Shown here piece after piece: positions 33,530-41,814 of a DNA stretch of 64,000 nt (the first letter of the stretch is position 1; each line of letters starts with the position of its first letter). Below the pieces are notes generated by a model, which did not search any database, was not told where the DNA came from, and saw only the letters and a list, made by a program, of their open reading frames with translations. Source of the stretch: Roseicyclus marinus. GTDB taxonomy: Bacteria > Pseudomonadota > Alphaproteobacteria > Rhodobacterales > Rhodobacteraceae. The DNA lies in the NCBI RefSeq assembly GCF_036322625.1, contig NZ_AP027266.1:1863001-1927000 (forward strand). The letters run 5' to 3'. Made by a program: the position numbers and the translations under genes.

Positions 33530-34549
33530 ATGACATCCCCCCTTGCCCGGCTTCTGGAAACCCGCGACTGGCTTTTGGCCGATGGCGCGACCGGAACCAC
33601 GCTGTTCAACATGGGCCTGCAATCGGGCGATGCGCCGGAACTGTGGAACGACGAACACCCCGACCGCATCCGCGCGCTCTACCAGGGCGCGGTCGACGCG
33701 GGCTCGGACATTTTCCTGACCAATTCCTTTGGCGGCACCCGCTCGCGCCTCAAGCTCCACAATGCCGAGGATCGCTGCTACGAGCTGAACAAGCGCGCCG
33801 CCGAACTCGGCCGCGAGGTCGCCGACAAGGCGGGCCGCCCCGTGATCGTCGCAGGCTCCATGGGCCCCACGGGCGAGATCATGGCCCCGATGGGCCCCCT
33901 CACCCATGAGCGCGCGGTCGAGATGTTCCTCGAACAGGCCAAGGGCCTGCGCGACGGCGGGGCCGATGTGCTCTGGGTCGAAACCATCAGCGCGCCCGAG
34001 GAATATGCCGCCGCAGCCGAAGCCTGCGGGCTCGCGGGCATGGATTGGTGCGGCACGATGAGCTTCGACACGGCCGGCCGCACGATGATGGGCCTGACCT
34101 CCGCCGGCATGGCCGAGCTGGTGGAAAAACTGGCCCACACGCCGCTGGCCTACGGGGCCAATTGCGGCGTCGGCTCGTCGGACCTGTTGCGCACGGTTCT
34201 GGGCTTCCGCGCCGCGGGGTCCGAGCGTCCCGTGATCGCCAAGGGCAATGCAGGCATCCCCAAATACCATGACGGCCACATCCATTACGACGGCACGCCC
34301 GAGCTGATGGCGCGCTACGCGGTGATGGCGCGCGATGCGGGGGCGACGATCATCGGCGGCTGCTGCGGCACCACGCCCGACCACCTGCGCGCGATGCGCC
34401 GCGCGCTCGAGGAAACGCCGCGCGGCACCGCCCCCACCCTCGACCAGATCACTGCGGAACTGGGCGGATTTTCCTCCGGTTCGGACGGCACCGATGACAA
34501 CGGCCCCGCCGCACGCGAGCGCAGCGGACGCCGCCGCACCCGTACTTGA
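33530..34549 (+). CDS. bmt: homocysteine/betaine-homocysteine S-methyltransferase family protein
   Basis: 339 residues. The barrel begins LLADGATGTTLFNMGL, and the zinc-binding cysteines are in YGANCGVGSSD and IIGGCCGTTPDHL, as in MetH N-termini and BHMT. It takes a methyl group for homocysteine to make methionine. The corrinoid-binding protein encoded 151 bp downstream suggests it is the homocysteine module of a methionine synthase split into separate polypeptides, a form reported for marine Rhodobacterales; direct use of betaine is the alternative. The pterin-binding module is not in this window. The last ~30 residues are a disordered Gly/Ser/Arg tail. Confidence 0.9.
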   Translation: MTSPLARLLETRDWLLADGATGTTLFNMGLQSGDAPELWNDEHPDRIRALYQGAVDAGSDIFLTNSFGGTRSRLKLHNAEDRCYELNKRAAELGREVADKAGRPVIVAGSMGPTGEIMAPMGPLTHERAVEMFLEQAKGLRDGGADVLWVETISAPEEYAAAAEACGLAGMDWCGTMSFDTAGRTMMGLTSAGMAELVEKLAHTPLAYGANCGVGSSDLLRTVLGFRAAGSERPVIAKGNAGIPKYHDGHIHYDGTPELMARYAVMARDAGATIIGGCCGTTPDHLRAMRRALEETPRGTAPTLDQITAELGGFSSGSDGTDDNGPAARERSGRRRTRT

Positions 34550-34700
34550 CCCCGCAGGGTCGCGCCGCGCTTGGCCCATGTCGCATTTCGGCATTCTGCC
34601 CGCCGGAATTCCACTAGGACGAAATCAAGACCCGCGCGCGACCCGCGCATCCGCTACGAGCAGCGCACCACGCGCGCATCAGGTGACAGGAGACGCCAAG

Positions 34701-35408
34701 ATGTCGGACGACAGTGACGAGATCATCCTTTCCGAACTCGACGACGAAGAACTTGTCGGCCAGATGTTCGACGACCTCTACGACGGCCTCAAGGAAGAGA
34801 TCGAAGAAGCGGTCAACATCCTGCTCGAACGCGGCTGGACGCCCTATGACATCCTGACCAAGGCGCTCGTCGGCGGCATGACCATCGTGGGCAACGATTT
34901 CCGCGACGGCATCCTCTTCGTCCCCGAGGTTCTGATGGCCGCCAATGCGATGAAGGGCGGCATGGCGATCCTCAAGCCGCTGCTGGTCGAAACCGGCGCG
35001 CCGCGCATCGGCAAGATGGTCATCGGCACGGTCAAGGGCGATATCCACGACATCGGCAAGAACCTTGTGGCCATGATGATGGAAGGCGCGGGCTTCGAGG
35101 TGGTCGACCTCGGCATCAACAATGCCGTCGAAAGCTATCTCGGCGCGCTGGAAAGCGAACAGCCCGACATCCTCGGCATGTCCGCGCTCCTGACCACGAC
35201 CATGCCCTACATGAAGGTCGTGATCGACACCCTCAAGGAAAAGGGCATCCGCGACGATTACATCGTGCTGGTCGGCGGCGCCCCCCTGAACGAGGAATTC
35301 GGCCGCGCCATCGGGGCCGACGCCTATTGCCGCGATGCGGCCGTGGCCGTGGAAACCGCCAAGGAATTCGTGCTGCGCAAGCACAACCAGATGGCGGCGC
35401 AAGCCTGA
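34701..35408 (+). CDS. corrinoid (B12-binding) protein, MetH-like module
   Basis: 235 residues from ATG 34701, with a good AGGAG 9-10 nt upstream. It has an N-terminal acidic stretch, a helical cap domain (residues about 20-105, ending GMTIVGNDFRDG and LMAANAMKGGMAILKPLL) and a B12 Rossmann domain. The cobalt-coordinating motif is DIHDIGKN (DxHxxG), followed by the SALLTTTMPYM and LVGGAPL blocks. It carries methylcobalamin between a methyl donor enzyme and the homocysteine methyltransferase encoded just upstream. Most likely part of a split MetH. Confidence 0.93.
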   Translation: MSDDSDEIILSELDDEELVGQMFDDLYDGLKEEIEEAVNILLERGWTPYDILTKALVGGMTIVGNDFRDGILFVPEVLMAANAMKGGMAILKPLLVETGAPRIGKMVIGTVKGDIHDIGKNLVAMMMEGAGFEVVDLGINNAVESYLGALESEQPDILGMSALLTTTMPYMKVVIDTLKEKGIRDDYIVLVGGAPLNEEFGRAIGADAYCRDAAVAVETAKEFVLRKHNQMAAQA

Positions 35409-35520
35409 CGTCGCAGGCTTCCCCGGCCCGGTGCCTTTGCCCCCGGCCGGGGAAGATATGCGCGCCCCGGCCTGACGGCACCATCCGCCGTCACGCGCCC
35501 TCCCCTAAGCGTCTGATTTC

Positions 35521-35571
35521 GCATGGGCGCCCGGCACAAAACCTGTTCCCGCTTTCGCGCAACATGCTTTA
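35521..35571 (-). repeat. dispersed ~50-bp palindromic repeat, copy 2
   Basis: Read on the minus strand it starts AAAGCATGTTGCGCGAAAG and ends GCGCCCATGC, matching copy 1 closely, including the inner GGTTTTG arm. It lies 10 bp before the GNAT start, at the end of the intergenic region after the corrinoid gene. Confidence 0.75.
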
Positions 35572-35581
35572 AGGCTGGCGC

Positions 35582-36007
35582 ATGGCCGTTTCCGTCTTCA
35601 TCGCACGCCGCATCGACGCGGGCCTGTTCGCGCAGGTCCACGAGCAGGTGTTCGACGCGCCCGTCGATGCGCATCTCCTGGAACGGTTCCTTGCCGCCGA
35701 TCACCTCCATATCGCGGTGGCCGTCGACCGCGACCTGATGATCGGCATCTGTTCGGGCGTGATCCACCACAGCCCCGACCGGCCCGACAGCTTCTGGATC
35801 ACCCGGCTTGCCGTGGCCCCGCCATGGCGGCGGCTGGGCATCGGCACGCGGCTTGTGATGACCGCCTCCGACCATGCCCGCCGCCTCGGCTGCCACGAGA
35901 TCGCGGCCATGGCCCTGCCCGAGGATGCGGGCGTTCCGGCCTTTTGGGACAGCCTGCGATGGACCCGCACCGGCACCGGCGCGGGCCTCGTCTCATGCCC
36001 GCTCTGA
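35582..36007 (+). CDS. GNAT family N-acetyltransferase
   Basis: 141 residues. The acetyl-CoA-binding A motif is good: ITRLAVAPPWRRLGIGTRLVMTA (R-x-x-G-x-G/A type), followed by AFWDSLRWTRTGTGAG. Substrate unknown. The start is 10 bp after the palindromic repeat. A hydrophobic 29-codon frame overlaps its end and leads by TGATG into the downstream transporter, so the three may be translationally linked. Confidence 0.85.
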   Translation: MAVSVFIARRIDAGLFAQVHEQVFDAPVDAHLLERFLAADHLHIAVAVDRDLMIGICSGVIHHSPDRPDSFWITRLAVAPPWRRLGIGTRLVMTASDHARRLGCHEIAAMALPEDAGVPAFWDSLRWTRTGTGAGLVSCPL

Positions 36008-36084
36008 TCCTGCCCCTTGCGCTTTGGCCCGGCATTGTCTCTGGTCCGCGCCAGACCCCTCGCCGCGCCATGAAAGCCGCCTGA
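35995..36084 (+). CDS. possible 29-residue hydrophobic small ORF
   Basis: ATG 35995 opens MPALILPLALWPGIVSG and ends at a TGA sharing its last base with the next gene's ATG (TGATG). It overlaps the last four codons of the GNAT gene. Such overlaps often reflect coupling, but the peptide could be a chance frame. No ribosome site is evident. Confidence 0.25.
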   Translation: MPALILPLALWPGIVSGPRQTPRRAMKAA

Positions 36085-36971
36085 TGCCTCCCCGTGACCT
36101 TCTTCTCGTGGCTGTCGTGATCCTCGCCTGGGGGTCCAATTTCTCGGCGATGAAGATAGCCTTGGCCGAACTTCCGCCCTTTCTCTTCGTCGGGCTGCGA
36201 TTCGCGCTCCTGATCCCGCTCATCGCGATCTTTCCCCGCCCCGCCGGCTGGGGCGCGATCCTTGCCGTGGGCGCGCTGATCAACATGGGGCAATTCGCCT
36301 TTCTCTTCGGGGCCATGGCCGCCGATGCCAGCGCGGGCCTCGCCTCTCTCATCATCCAGAGCCAGGTTCCCCTGACCATCCTTCTGGCCTGGGCGGTCTA
36401 TGGCGAACGCATCACGCTGGTGCAGGGCGCGGGCATCGCGCTGGCGGTGCTGGGGCTGGGCGGGATCGGCATGGTGGCGGGGGGCAACATCACGCTTCTG
36501 GGGCTGGGCCTGATCCTGTGCGGCGCGCTCAGCTGGGCCATCGGCAACCTTGTCCTGCGCCGCCTGCCCGGTGTCAGGATGCTGCCGCTGTTCGTCTGGG
36601 GCAGCCTTGTGCCGCCCCTGCCGATGCTCTGCCTGTCGCTTCTGACCGAGGGGCCCGCCCCCCTTGCCACGATCGCCGCCCTCAGCCCGGCGGGATGGGG
36701 GGCCGTGGCCTATGTGGCCATCGCCTCGACCGTGGTGGGCTATTCGATCTGGGGCACGCTCATGTCCCGCCACCCTGCAGCGCTTGTGACCCCTTTCGCG
36801 CTCTTGATCCCGCTCGTGGGCATGGCGACGGCGGCCCTCGTTCTGGGCGAAAGGATCACCTTGGGCGAAACCCTGGCCGGCCTTCTTGTCCTGACGGGCC
36901 TTGCCCTTGCCGTTCTTGGCCCCCGCCATGCCGCACGCAGGGCTAGGCGCGCGCCCCCGCCCGCGCCATGA
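36084..36971 (+). CDS. EamA/DMT-family transporter (10 TM)
   Basis: 295 residues from ATG 36084 (MPPRDLLLVAVVILAWGSNFS); the open frame upstream is antisense-like, non-conserved text. Ten hydrophobic helices form two EamA repeats, each starting with a WG motif (AWGSNF and SWAIGN). Repeat ends ERITLVQGAGIALAVLGL and ERITLGETLAGLLVLTGL are near copies of each other, showing the internal duplication. The substrate is unknown; this group often exports metabolites or amino acids. Confidence 0.9.
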   Translation: MPPRDLLLVAVVILAWGSNFSAMKIALAELPPFLFVGLRFALLIPLIAIFPRPAGWGAILAVGALINMGQFAFLFGAMAADASAGLASLIIQSQVPLTILLAWAVYGERITLVQGAGIALAVLGLGGIGMVAGGNITLLGLGLILCGALSWAIGNLVLRRLPGVRMLPLFVWGSLVPPLPMLCLSLLTEGPAPLATIAALSPAGWGAVAYVAIASTVVGYSIWGTLMSRHPAALVTPFALLIPLVGMATAALVLGERITLGETLAGLLVLTGLALAVLGPRHAARRARRAPPPAP

Positions 36972-36978
36972 TCGCGCC

Positions 36979-37608
36979 ATGACAGGGATCGACGACCAAA
37001 TCCTCACCGACACGGGCCTGCCCCCCGAGGGGCGGGGCCGCATCCTCCTGATCGGCTGCGGGGCGCTCGCGCGCGAGGTGCTCGACCTCAAATCCGCCAA
37101 TTCCTGGGACCATCTCGACCTGCATTGCCTGCCCGCGATCTTGCACAACCACCCCCAGAAAATCCCCCAGGCGGTGGAGGATGCCGTCACCGCGCGCCGC
37201 GCCGATTATGCGGAAGTGTTCGTCCTTTACGCCGATTGCGGCACCGGCGGGCTTTTGCAGGCCACCTGCGAGCGCTTGGGCGTCTCCATGCTGCAAGGGC
37301 CGCATTGCTACAGCTTTTTCGAGGGCAATACCGCCTTTGCCGCCCGAGACGAGATCACGGCCTTCTACCTGACCGATTTCCTCGTCCGCCAATTCGACGC
37401 TTTCGTCACCAAGCCCTTGGGCCTCGACCGCCACCCGCAATTGCGCGACATGTATTTCGGCAATTACACGAAACTGGTCTACCAGGCCCAGACGGACGAC
37501 CCGGAATTGACCGAAAAAGCAAAGGCTTGCGCGGCATTCCTCAAGCTTGACTTCGAGCGGCGCTTCACCGGCTACGGCGATCTGGAAACCGCCCTCCGCA
37601 ACCTCTGA
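36979..37608 (+). CDS. DUF1638 protein
   Basis: 209 residues from ATG 36979, 8 bp after the transporter. It has the DUF1638 blocks ILLIGCGALAREVLDL, LHCLPAILHNHPQKIP, FVLYADCGTGG and GPHCYSFFEGN, with conserved Cys and His residues that could bind metal. Homologues in methanogens and other bacteria often lie beside corrinoid methyltransferases. Here it is 1.6 kb from a corrinoid protein, so a role in corrinoid loading or reactivation is a reasonable but unproven guess. Confidence 0.85.
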   Translation: MTGIDDQILTDTGLPPEGRGRILLIGCGALAREVLDLKSANSWDHLDLHCLPAILHNHPQKIPQAVEDAVTARRADYAEVFVLYADCGTGGLLQATCERLGVSMLQGPHCYSFFEGNTAFAARDEITAFYLTDFLVRQFDAFVTKPLGLDRHPQLRDMYFGNYTKLVYQAQTDDPELTEKAKACAAFLKLDFERRFTGYGDLETALRNL

Positions 37609-37615
37609 CCAACCG

Positions 37616-37633
37616 GAAAACGCAGGTTTTCGC
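37616..37633. terminator. weak hairpin between DUF1638 and sufE
   Basis: GAAAAC / GTTTTC stem with a 4-nt loop in the 29-bp gap between convergent genes. Too AT-rich and short to be sure it terminates. Confidence 0.35.
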
Positions 37634-37637
37634 CCCC

Positions 37638-38066
37638 TCAGCCCGAAACCTTCTCCGCCGCCAGAAGCCTGATCCGCTCGACCATCGCGCGCAGCCCGTT
37701 GGAGCGTTGCGAGGACAGGTGATCGTTCAACCCCAGCCGCGCCAATTCGCCGCCCGCATCCACCTTCAGCACCTCGCCCGCGCTCAACCCATCATACAGC
37801 GCATGCAGAACCGCGATCAGCCCGCGCACGATCATCGCATCGCTGTCGCCCCTGAACCGGAACACCGCGCCTGCGCCCTCGCCCTCGATCTGGGGCAGGA
37901 TCCAGACCTGGCTCGCGCAGCCCTCCACCTTGGTGGCGGGCACTTTCACCGCCTCCTCCAGCGGGTCCATCGCCTTGCCCAATTCGATCACATGACGATA
38001 GCGGTCTTCCCAATCGTCCAGAAACTCGAAGGTTTCGGCGATCTCCTCGAAGGCGGGGCTGGCCAT
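37638..38066 (-). CDS. sufE: SufE family cysteine desulfurase sulfur acceptor
   Basis: 142 residues from ATG 38066. An ATG two codons earlier (38072) is abutted by the GGAGAG ribosome site, which is instead correctly spaced for 38066. The sulfur-accepting cysteine is in KVEGCASQVWI, and the start has the FEFLDDWEDRYRHVIELG block. SufE takes persulfide from SufS and feeds Fe-S cluster assembly. No other suf gene is near, as often seen for a second SufE copy. Confidence 0.94.
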   Translation of the reverse strand: MASPAFEEIAETFEFLDDWEDRYRHVIELGKAMDPLEEAVKVPATKVEGCASQVWILPQIEGEGAGAVFRFRGDSDAMIVRGLIAVLHALYDGLSAGEVLKVDAGGELARLGLNDHLSSQRSNGLRAMVERIRLLAAEKVSG

Positions 38067-38200
38067 GGGCATCTCTCCGGGCAGTCTGTGGCGGTTCCGC
38101 CCCTGACCTAGGCCCATGGCATCGCCCCGTCCAGAGGCGCTTTCCTTCGCGCCGCCCATGCGCTACCCAAGACACGGACACGACCCGACGGAGACACAAG

Positions 38201-38647
38201 ATGCTGCGCGCAACCCTCGCCCTGGCCCTGATCCTGAGCCTTGCAGCCTGCGGCACCCGTCTCAATCCGTTCAACTGGTTCGGCGGCGACCGCGAGGAAC
38301 GCATCGCCGTGACAGAAACCGTGGCCGAACCCACCGATGCGCGCCGCCTCGTACCCGAAGTCGTCGATCTCGCCGTCGATGCCACGGCGCAGGGCGCCAT
38401 CGTCCGCGCCATCGGCCGCCCCCCCGTGCAAGGCTACTGGGAGGCCGAACTGGTCGAGGTTGCGCGCGAGGGCAGCAGCATCACCTACGAATTCCGCGTT
38501 TTCCCGCCCCTGACCCCCACGCGCGAAGGAACGGCGCAGTCGCGCGAAGTGATCGTGGCCGCATCGCTGAGCAATTTCGACCTGGCCGGCATCCGCACCA
38601 TCACCGTGATCGGCGCGGAAAACCGCCGCTCGGTCAACCGCCGCTGA
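38201..38647 (+). CDS. predicted lipoprotein, unknown function
   Basis: 148 residues. The signal sequence MLRATLALALILSLAACGT has a clear lipobox (LAAC, Cys17). The mature part starts RLNPFNWFGGDRE and has a beta-rich C-terminal domain (GYWEAELVEVAREGSSITYE to the end). A good ribosome site (GGAGAC) is 6 bp upstream. Rhodobacterales have many relatives with no assigned function. It converges on rnd, 17 bp away. Confidence 0.8.
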   Translation: MLRATLALALILSLAACGTRLNPFNWFGGDREERIAVTETVAEPTDARRLVPEVVDLAVDATAQGAIVRAIGRPPVQGYWEAELVEVAREGSSITYEFRVFPPLTPTREGTAQSREVIVAASLSNFDLAGIRTITVIGAENRRSVNRR

Positions 38648-38664
38648 CCCGGCGACCCAGCGTC

Positions 38665-39825
38665 TCAGACCGGAACGATCCTGACCCGCTCGCCTTCGGC
38701 TGACAGCGCCACCTCACCGCGCAGCAGCCGCAGCGCATCCTCGCCGAACACCTCGCGCCGCCATCCCGTGGCCCAAAGCCCCTGATGGTCGCCACAGGCG
38801 ATATCGTCGAGATCCGAGGACGAGGCGATGAGCTTGGCCGCCACCCCCGCTTCCTCGGCCTTGGCCTTCAAGAGAACCCGCAACAGGTCGGCCAGCGCCG
38901 AATTCAGGTTCGACCGATCCCGCCCCTCGAGCGCCTTGGGGTGCTTGTCGGCGGGCATGTCCAACCCGCGCTGCACGGCGGCGATCAGCCCGTCGGCGAT
39001 ATCGCCCTTGCGCGCATCGCGCAGCAAAAGCCGCGACTTGCCCAGATCGTTGAGGCTGCGCGGCTTGGTCGAGGCCAGCTCCAGCAGCGCATCATCCTTG
39101 ATGACACGGCTCCTCGGCACGTTCTTGTCCTGCGCATAGCGTTCGCGAAACGCCGCCAGCTCTTGGGCGATGGCCAGCGTCTTGCCCGAATTGGTGCGGA
39201 TCTTGAGCCGCTTCCACGCCTCCGACGGATCGACCACGTAGCTTGACGCATCCGTCAGCGCAGCCAGCTCCTCCTCCAGCCAGGCGGTGCGGCCCGTGCG
39301 CTCCAATTGCTTGGCCAGATGCTCGTAGATCTGGCGCAGATGGGTGACATCGGCCAGCGCATAGGTCTTTTGCGCATCGCTCAAGGGCCGGCGCGACCAA
39401 TCGGTAAAGCGCGAGGATTTGTCGAGCGGCGCGCGCGCGATCTTGCGCACCAGCGTCTCGTAGCCGACCTGATCGCCAAAGCCGCAGACCATGGCGGCCA
39501 CTTGCGTGTCAAACAGGGGCCGGGGCACCACGCCGCCATCGACGTGGAAAATCTCCAGATCCTGCCGCGCGGCGTGGAACACCTTGACCACGCCCGGCGC
39601 GCGCATCAGCTCCCACAAGGGCTCCAGCGACAGCCCCTCGGCCAAGGGGTCGACCAGCACCGCATCGGCATCATCCGTGCCCGGCAGCGCCAGCTGCACA
39701 AGACAGAGCTGCGCGAAATAGGTCCGCTCGCGCAGGAATTCCGTATCGACCGTGACATAGGGGGCCTGCATGGCCCGGGCGCAAAAGGCGGCAAGCGCGT
39801 CGGTGGTGGTGAGCGTCTGGATCAA
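38665..39825 (-). CDS. rnd: ribonuclease D
   Basis: 386 residues. It is a DEDDy 3'-5' exoribonuclease: motif I VTVDTEFLRERTYF, motif II VKVFHAARQDLEIF, motif III with YALADVTHLRQIY, followed by an HRDC domain (LAAFRERYAQDKNVPRSRV). It trims tRNA and other small-RNA 3' ends. The start MIQTLTTTDALAAFCARA is canonical. Monocistronic. Confidence 0.96.
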   Translation of the reverse strand: MIQTLTTTDALAAFCARAMQAPYVTVDTEFLRERTYFAQLCLVQLALPGTDDADAVLVDPLAEGLSLEPLWELMRAPGVVKVFHAARQDLEIFHVDGGVVPRPLFDTQVAAMVCGFGDQVGYETLVRKIARAPLDKSSRFTDWSRRPLSDAQKTYALADVTHLRQIYEHLAKQLERTGRTAWLEEELAALTDASSYVVDPSEAWKRLKIRTNSGKTLAIAQELAAFRERYAQDKNVPRSRVIKDDALLELASTKPRSLNDLGKSRLLLRDARKGDIADGLIAAVQRGLDMPADKHPKALEGRDRSNLNSALADLLRVLLKAKAEEAGVAAKLIASSSDLDDIACGDHQGLWATGWRREVFGEDALRLLRGEVALSAEGERVRIVPV

Positions 39826-40100
39826 GCGTCGGATCTTTTCTCGGCCATGGGAAAAACTCTGCCGGTGATAGGCGAGGCTTGGCCGATTGAAAAGAGCCTG
39901 CGCAACGCCCCCCGGCCACGGTCGCCGCGACCGGGGGTGTCTCCGCTGGCAGGACGCGAGGGTGATCTCGCCGCCCCACGGCCGCCAGCATGCCCCGAAA
40001 TGATTAAAGCAAAGTAAAGCAGGGGAACGAGGCGCAAAGCCGCGTGACGCCTCCGCGCTGCGGCCAATCCCCCCGCGCGCCCCGCCACCCCCGCGCCCCC

Positions 40101-40114
40101 TGTTAGCGCAAACC
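40101..40114. promoter_or_regulatory. gap: CceR-like operator site 1 upstream of gap1
   Basis: TGTTAGCGCAAACC matches the consensus TGTTANCGNTAACA at 12 of 14 fixed or free positions. Lies about 90-100 bp upstream of the predicted gap1 transcript start, an activator-like distance. Confidence 0.5.
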
Positions 40115-40119
40115 CGCGA

Positions 40120-40133
40120 TGTTTCCGCTAACG
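40120..40133. promoter_or_regulatory. gap: CceR-like operator site 2 upstream of gap1
   Basis: TGTTTCCGCTAACG, 12 of 14 match to TGTTANCGNTAACA, 19 bp start-to-start from site 1, so the two sites lie nearly on the same DNA face. Confidence 0.55.
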
Positions 40134-40169
40134 GTTACGCTAGCACACCGAAACGGAACGCATTTTTCC

Positions 40170-40198
40170 TTGGCCCCGCGGGTATGCTCCGGTATGCC
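40170..40198 (+). promoter_or_regulatory. gap: candidate promoter for gap1
   Basis: TTGGCC (40170-40175) and TATGCC (40193-40198) are 17 bp apart. Both hexamers are imperfect, as expected for a promoter needing an activator. Confidence 0.35.
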
Positions 40199-40236
40199 GC
40201 ACCCAAGACCTGACGCGACAGATCACGGAGACCGCC

Positions 40237-41241
40237 ATGACCATCACCCTCGGCATCAACGGTTTCGGCCGCATCGGGCGCTGCACGCTGGCCCATATCA
40301 CCGAAGCCGCGCGCAACGATGTCCAGGTGGTCAAGATCAACGCGACCGGCCCGATCGAAACCAACGCCCATCTCCTGAAATACGACAGCGTCCATGGCCG
40401 CTTCCCCGGCGAAGTGCGCGTGAACGGCGACACGATGGACCTTGGCCGCGGCCCGATGAAGGTGTTTTCCACCTACGACCCCGCCGAACTGGATTGGGAA
40501 GGCTGCGATGTCGTTCTCGAATGCACCGGCCAATTCAACAACCGCGACGCCGCCGCCGTGCACCTGACGCGCGGGGCCAAGCGCGTGCTCGTCTCCGCCC
40601 CCGCCAAGAACGTGGACAAGACCATCGTCTATGGCGTGAACCACCGCGAATTGCTGGCCGAACACCATGTGGTCTCGAACGGCTCCTGCACCACCAATTG
40701 CCTCGCACCGCTGGCCAAGGTCCTGAACGACGCCATCGGGATCGAACGCGGGATCATGACCACGATCCACAGCTACACCGGCGACCAGCCCACGCTCGAC
40801 CGCCGCCACAAGGATCTCTACCGCGCGCGCGCCGCCGCGATGGCGATGATCCCCACCTCCACCGGCGCGGCCAAGGCCCTCAAGGAGGTTCTGCCCGAAC
40901 TCGAAGGCCGTCTTGACGGCACGGCGCTGCGCGTGCCCACGCCCAATGTCTCCTGCGTCGACTTGACCTTCGAGGCGAAACGCGACGTGACCGTCGCCGA
41001 TGTGAACGAGGTGATCCGCGAAGCCGCCGAAGGGCACATGCGCTCGGTCCTCGCCTATGACCCGGAACCCAAGGTTTCGATCGACTTCAACCACACCACC
41101 CATTCCTCCATCTTCGCCCCCGACCAGACCAAGGTCGTCGGCGGCCGCACCGTCCGGGTGCTGGCATGGTATGACAACGAATGGGGCTTCTCCGCCCGCA
41201 TGGCCGATGTCTCCGCCGCGATGGGGCGTCTCTTGCACTGA
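40237..41241 (+). CDS. gap: type I glyceraldehyde-3-phosphate dehydrogenase, GapB-like cofactor site
   Basis: 334 residues. The catalytic Cys is in [14 protein letters not shown], and the substrate loop [10 protein letters not shown] is normal. At the end of the second Rossmann strand the usual Asp is Ala36 (VVKINATGPIETN), as in Bacillus GapB, where that change allows NADP. A gluconeogenic or dual-cofactor role is therefore inferred. Two palindromic operators lie far upstream of the promoter, consistent with activation. A strong terminator follows. It is a paralogue of the GAPDH at 45823-46827. Confidence 0.95.
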   Translation: MTITLGINGFGRIGRCTLAHITEAARNDVQVVKINATGPIETNAHLLKYDSVHGRFPGEVRVNGDTMDLGRGPMKVFSTYDPAELDWEGCDVVLECTGQFNNRDAAAVHLTRGAKRVLVSAPAKNVDKTIVYGVNHRELLAEHHVVSNGSCTTNCLAPLAKVLNDAIGIERGIMTTIHSYTGDQPTLDRRHKDLYRARAAAMAMIPTSTGAAKALKEVLPELEGRLDGTALRVPTPNVSCVDLTFEAKRDVTVADVNEVIREAAEGHMRSVLAYDPEPKVSIDFNHTTHSSIFAPDQTKVVGGRTVRVLAWYDNEWGFSARMADVSAAMGRLLH

Positions 41242-41267
41242 TAGCCAGCGCCGATCCGACAAGGGCG

Positions 41268-41307
41268 AAGGCCGTGCGCTGCGGGGAGGCAGCGCACGGC
41301 CTTTCTC
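41268..41307 (+). terminator. gap: strong terminator after gap1
   Basis: A 15-bp perfect stem (AAGGCCGTGCGCTGC / GCAGCGCACGGCCTT) with a 6-nt loop, then TTCTCT. Confidence 0.9.
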
Positions 41308-41478
41308 TATGCGGAATTGGCGCAAATCCCCCCTGAACCGCAGTTGCAGATGCCTCCATCCCCGGTTCGCATCCCCAAAACCCAACCCCGGTCCAATGGT
41401 GCGCCGGGGCGGCGGCGGTCATCTCTCCTCTCGTCACGGCGCCGCATCCCGCCGCGCCCCATGATCGGAGATACGACA

Positions 41479-41733
41479 ATGACCCGCATTCTTGCCGCCA
41501 CCCTCGCCGCAACACTTGCCCTGTCCGGTACCGCCATGGCCTCGCCCGACGCGCAGGTGCCCCAGGACACCCAGGCCGCCATCCGCACCCTCCTTGAGGC
41601 GCAAGGCTACGAAGTCCGCCAGATCGAGACCGAGGACGGAATGTTCGAAGCCTATGCGCTCAAAGACGGCGAACGCTACGAGATCTACATCAACGCCGAC
41701 ATGCAGATCGTCCGGACCCAGCGCGACGACTGA
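41479..41733 (+). CDS. small secreted PepSY-domain protein
   Basis: 84 residues from ATG 41479 (GGAG about 9 nt upstream); an in-frame ATG at 41461 would add six residues. A signal peptide (ILAATLAATLALSGTAMA) precedes a single PepSY-like unit: AIRTLLEAQGYEVRQIETEDGMFEAYALKDGERYEIYINAD in outline. It should be periplasmic. It is first of a compact set with a cytochrome b561 and a membrane LuxR protein. Confidence 0.85.
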   Translation: MTRILAATLAATLALSGTAMASPDAQVPQDTQAAIRTLLEAQGYEVRQIETEDGMFEAYALKDGERYEIYINADMQIVRTQRDD

Positions 41734-41814
41734 TCCCTCCCCGTCGCCGCTTGCGGGGGCGACAGGCCCAAGCTGCCGCCCCCGCCATCACCCACACCCC
41801 CAAGGACGATAGCC

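Larger units (their letters stand above)
39826..40236. other. 411-bp divergent spacer rnd / gap1
   Basis: No gene is visible. The rnd-proximal half has an A-rich patch (GATTAAAGCAAAGTAAAGC near 40000) that may hold the rnd promoter. The gap1-proximal half carries two 14-bp palindromic operators and a candidate promoter, listed separately. Confidence 0.5.

Noticed and set aside
40133-40145. Third operator-like sequence before gap1 (GGTTACGCTAGC)
   Set aside because: The arm spacing is one base short of the consensus and the arms are imperfect.
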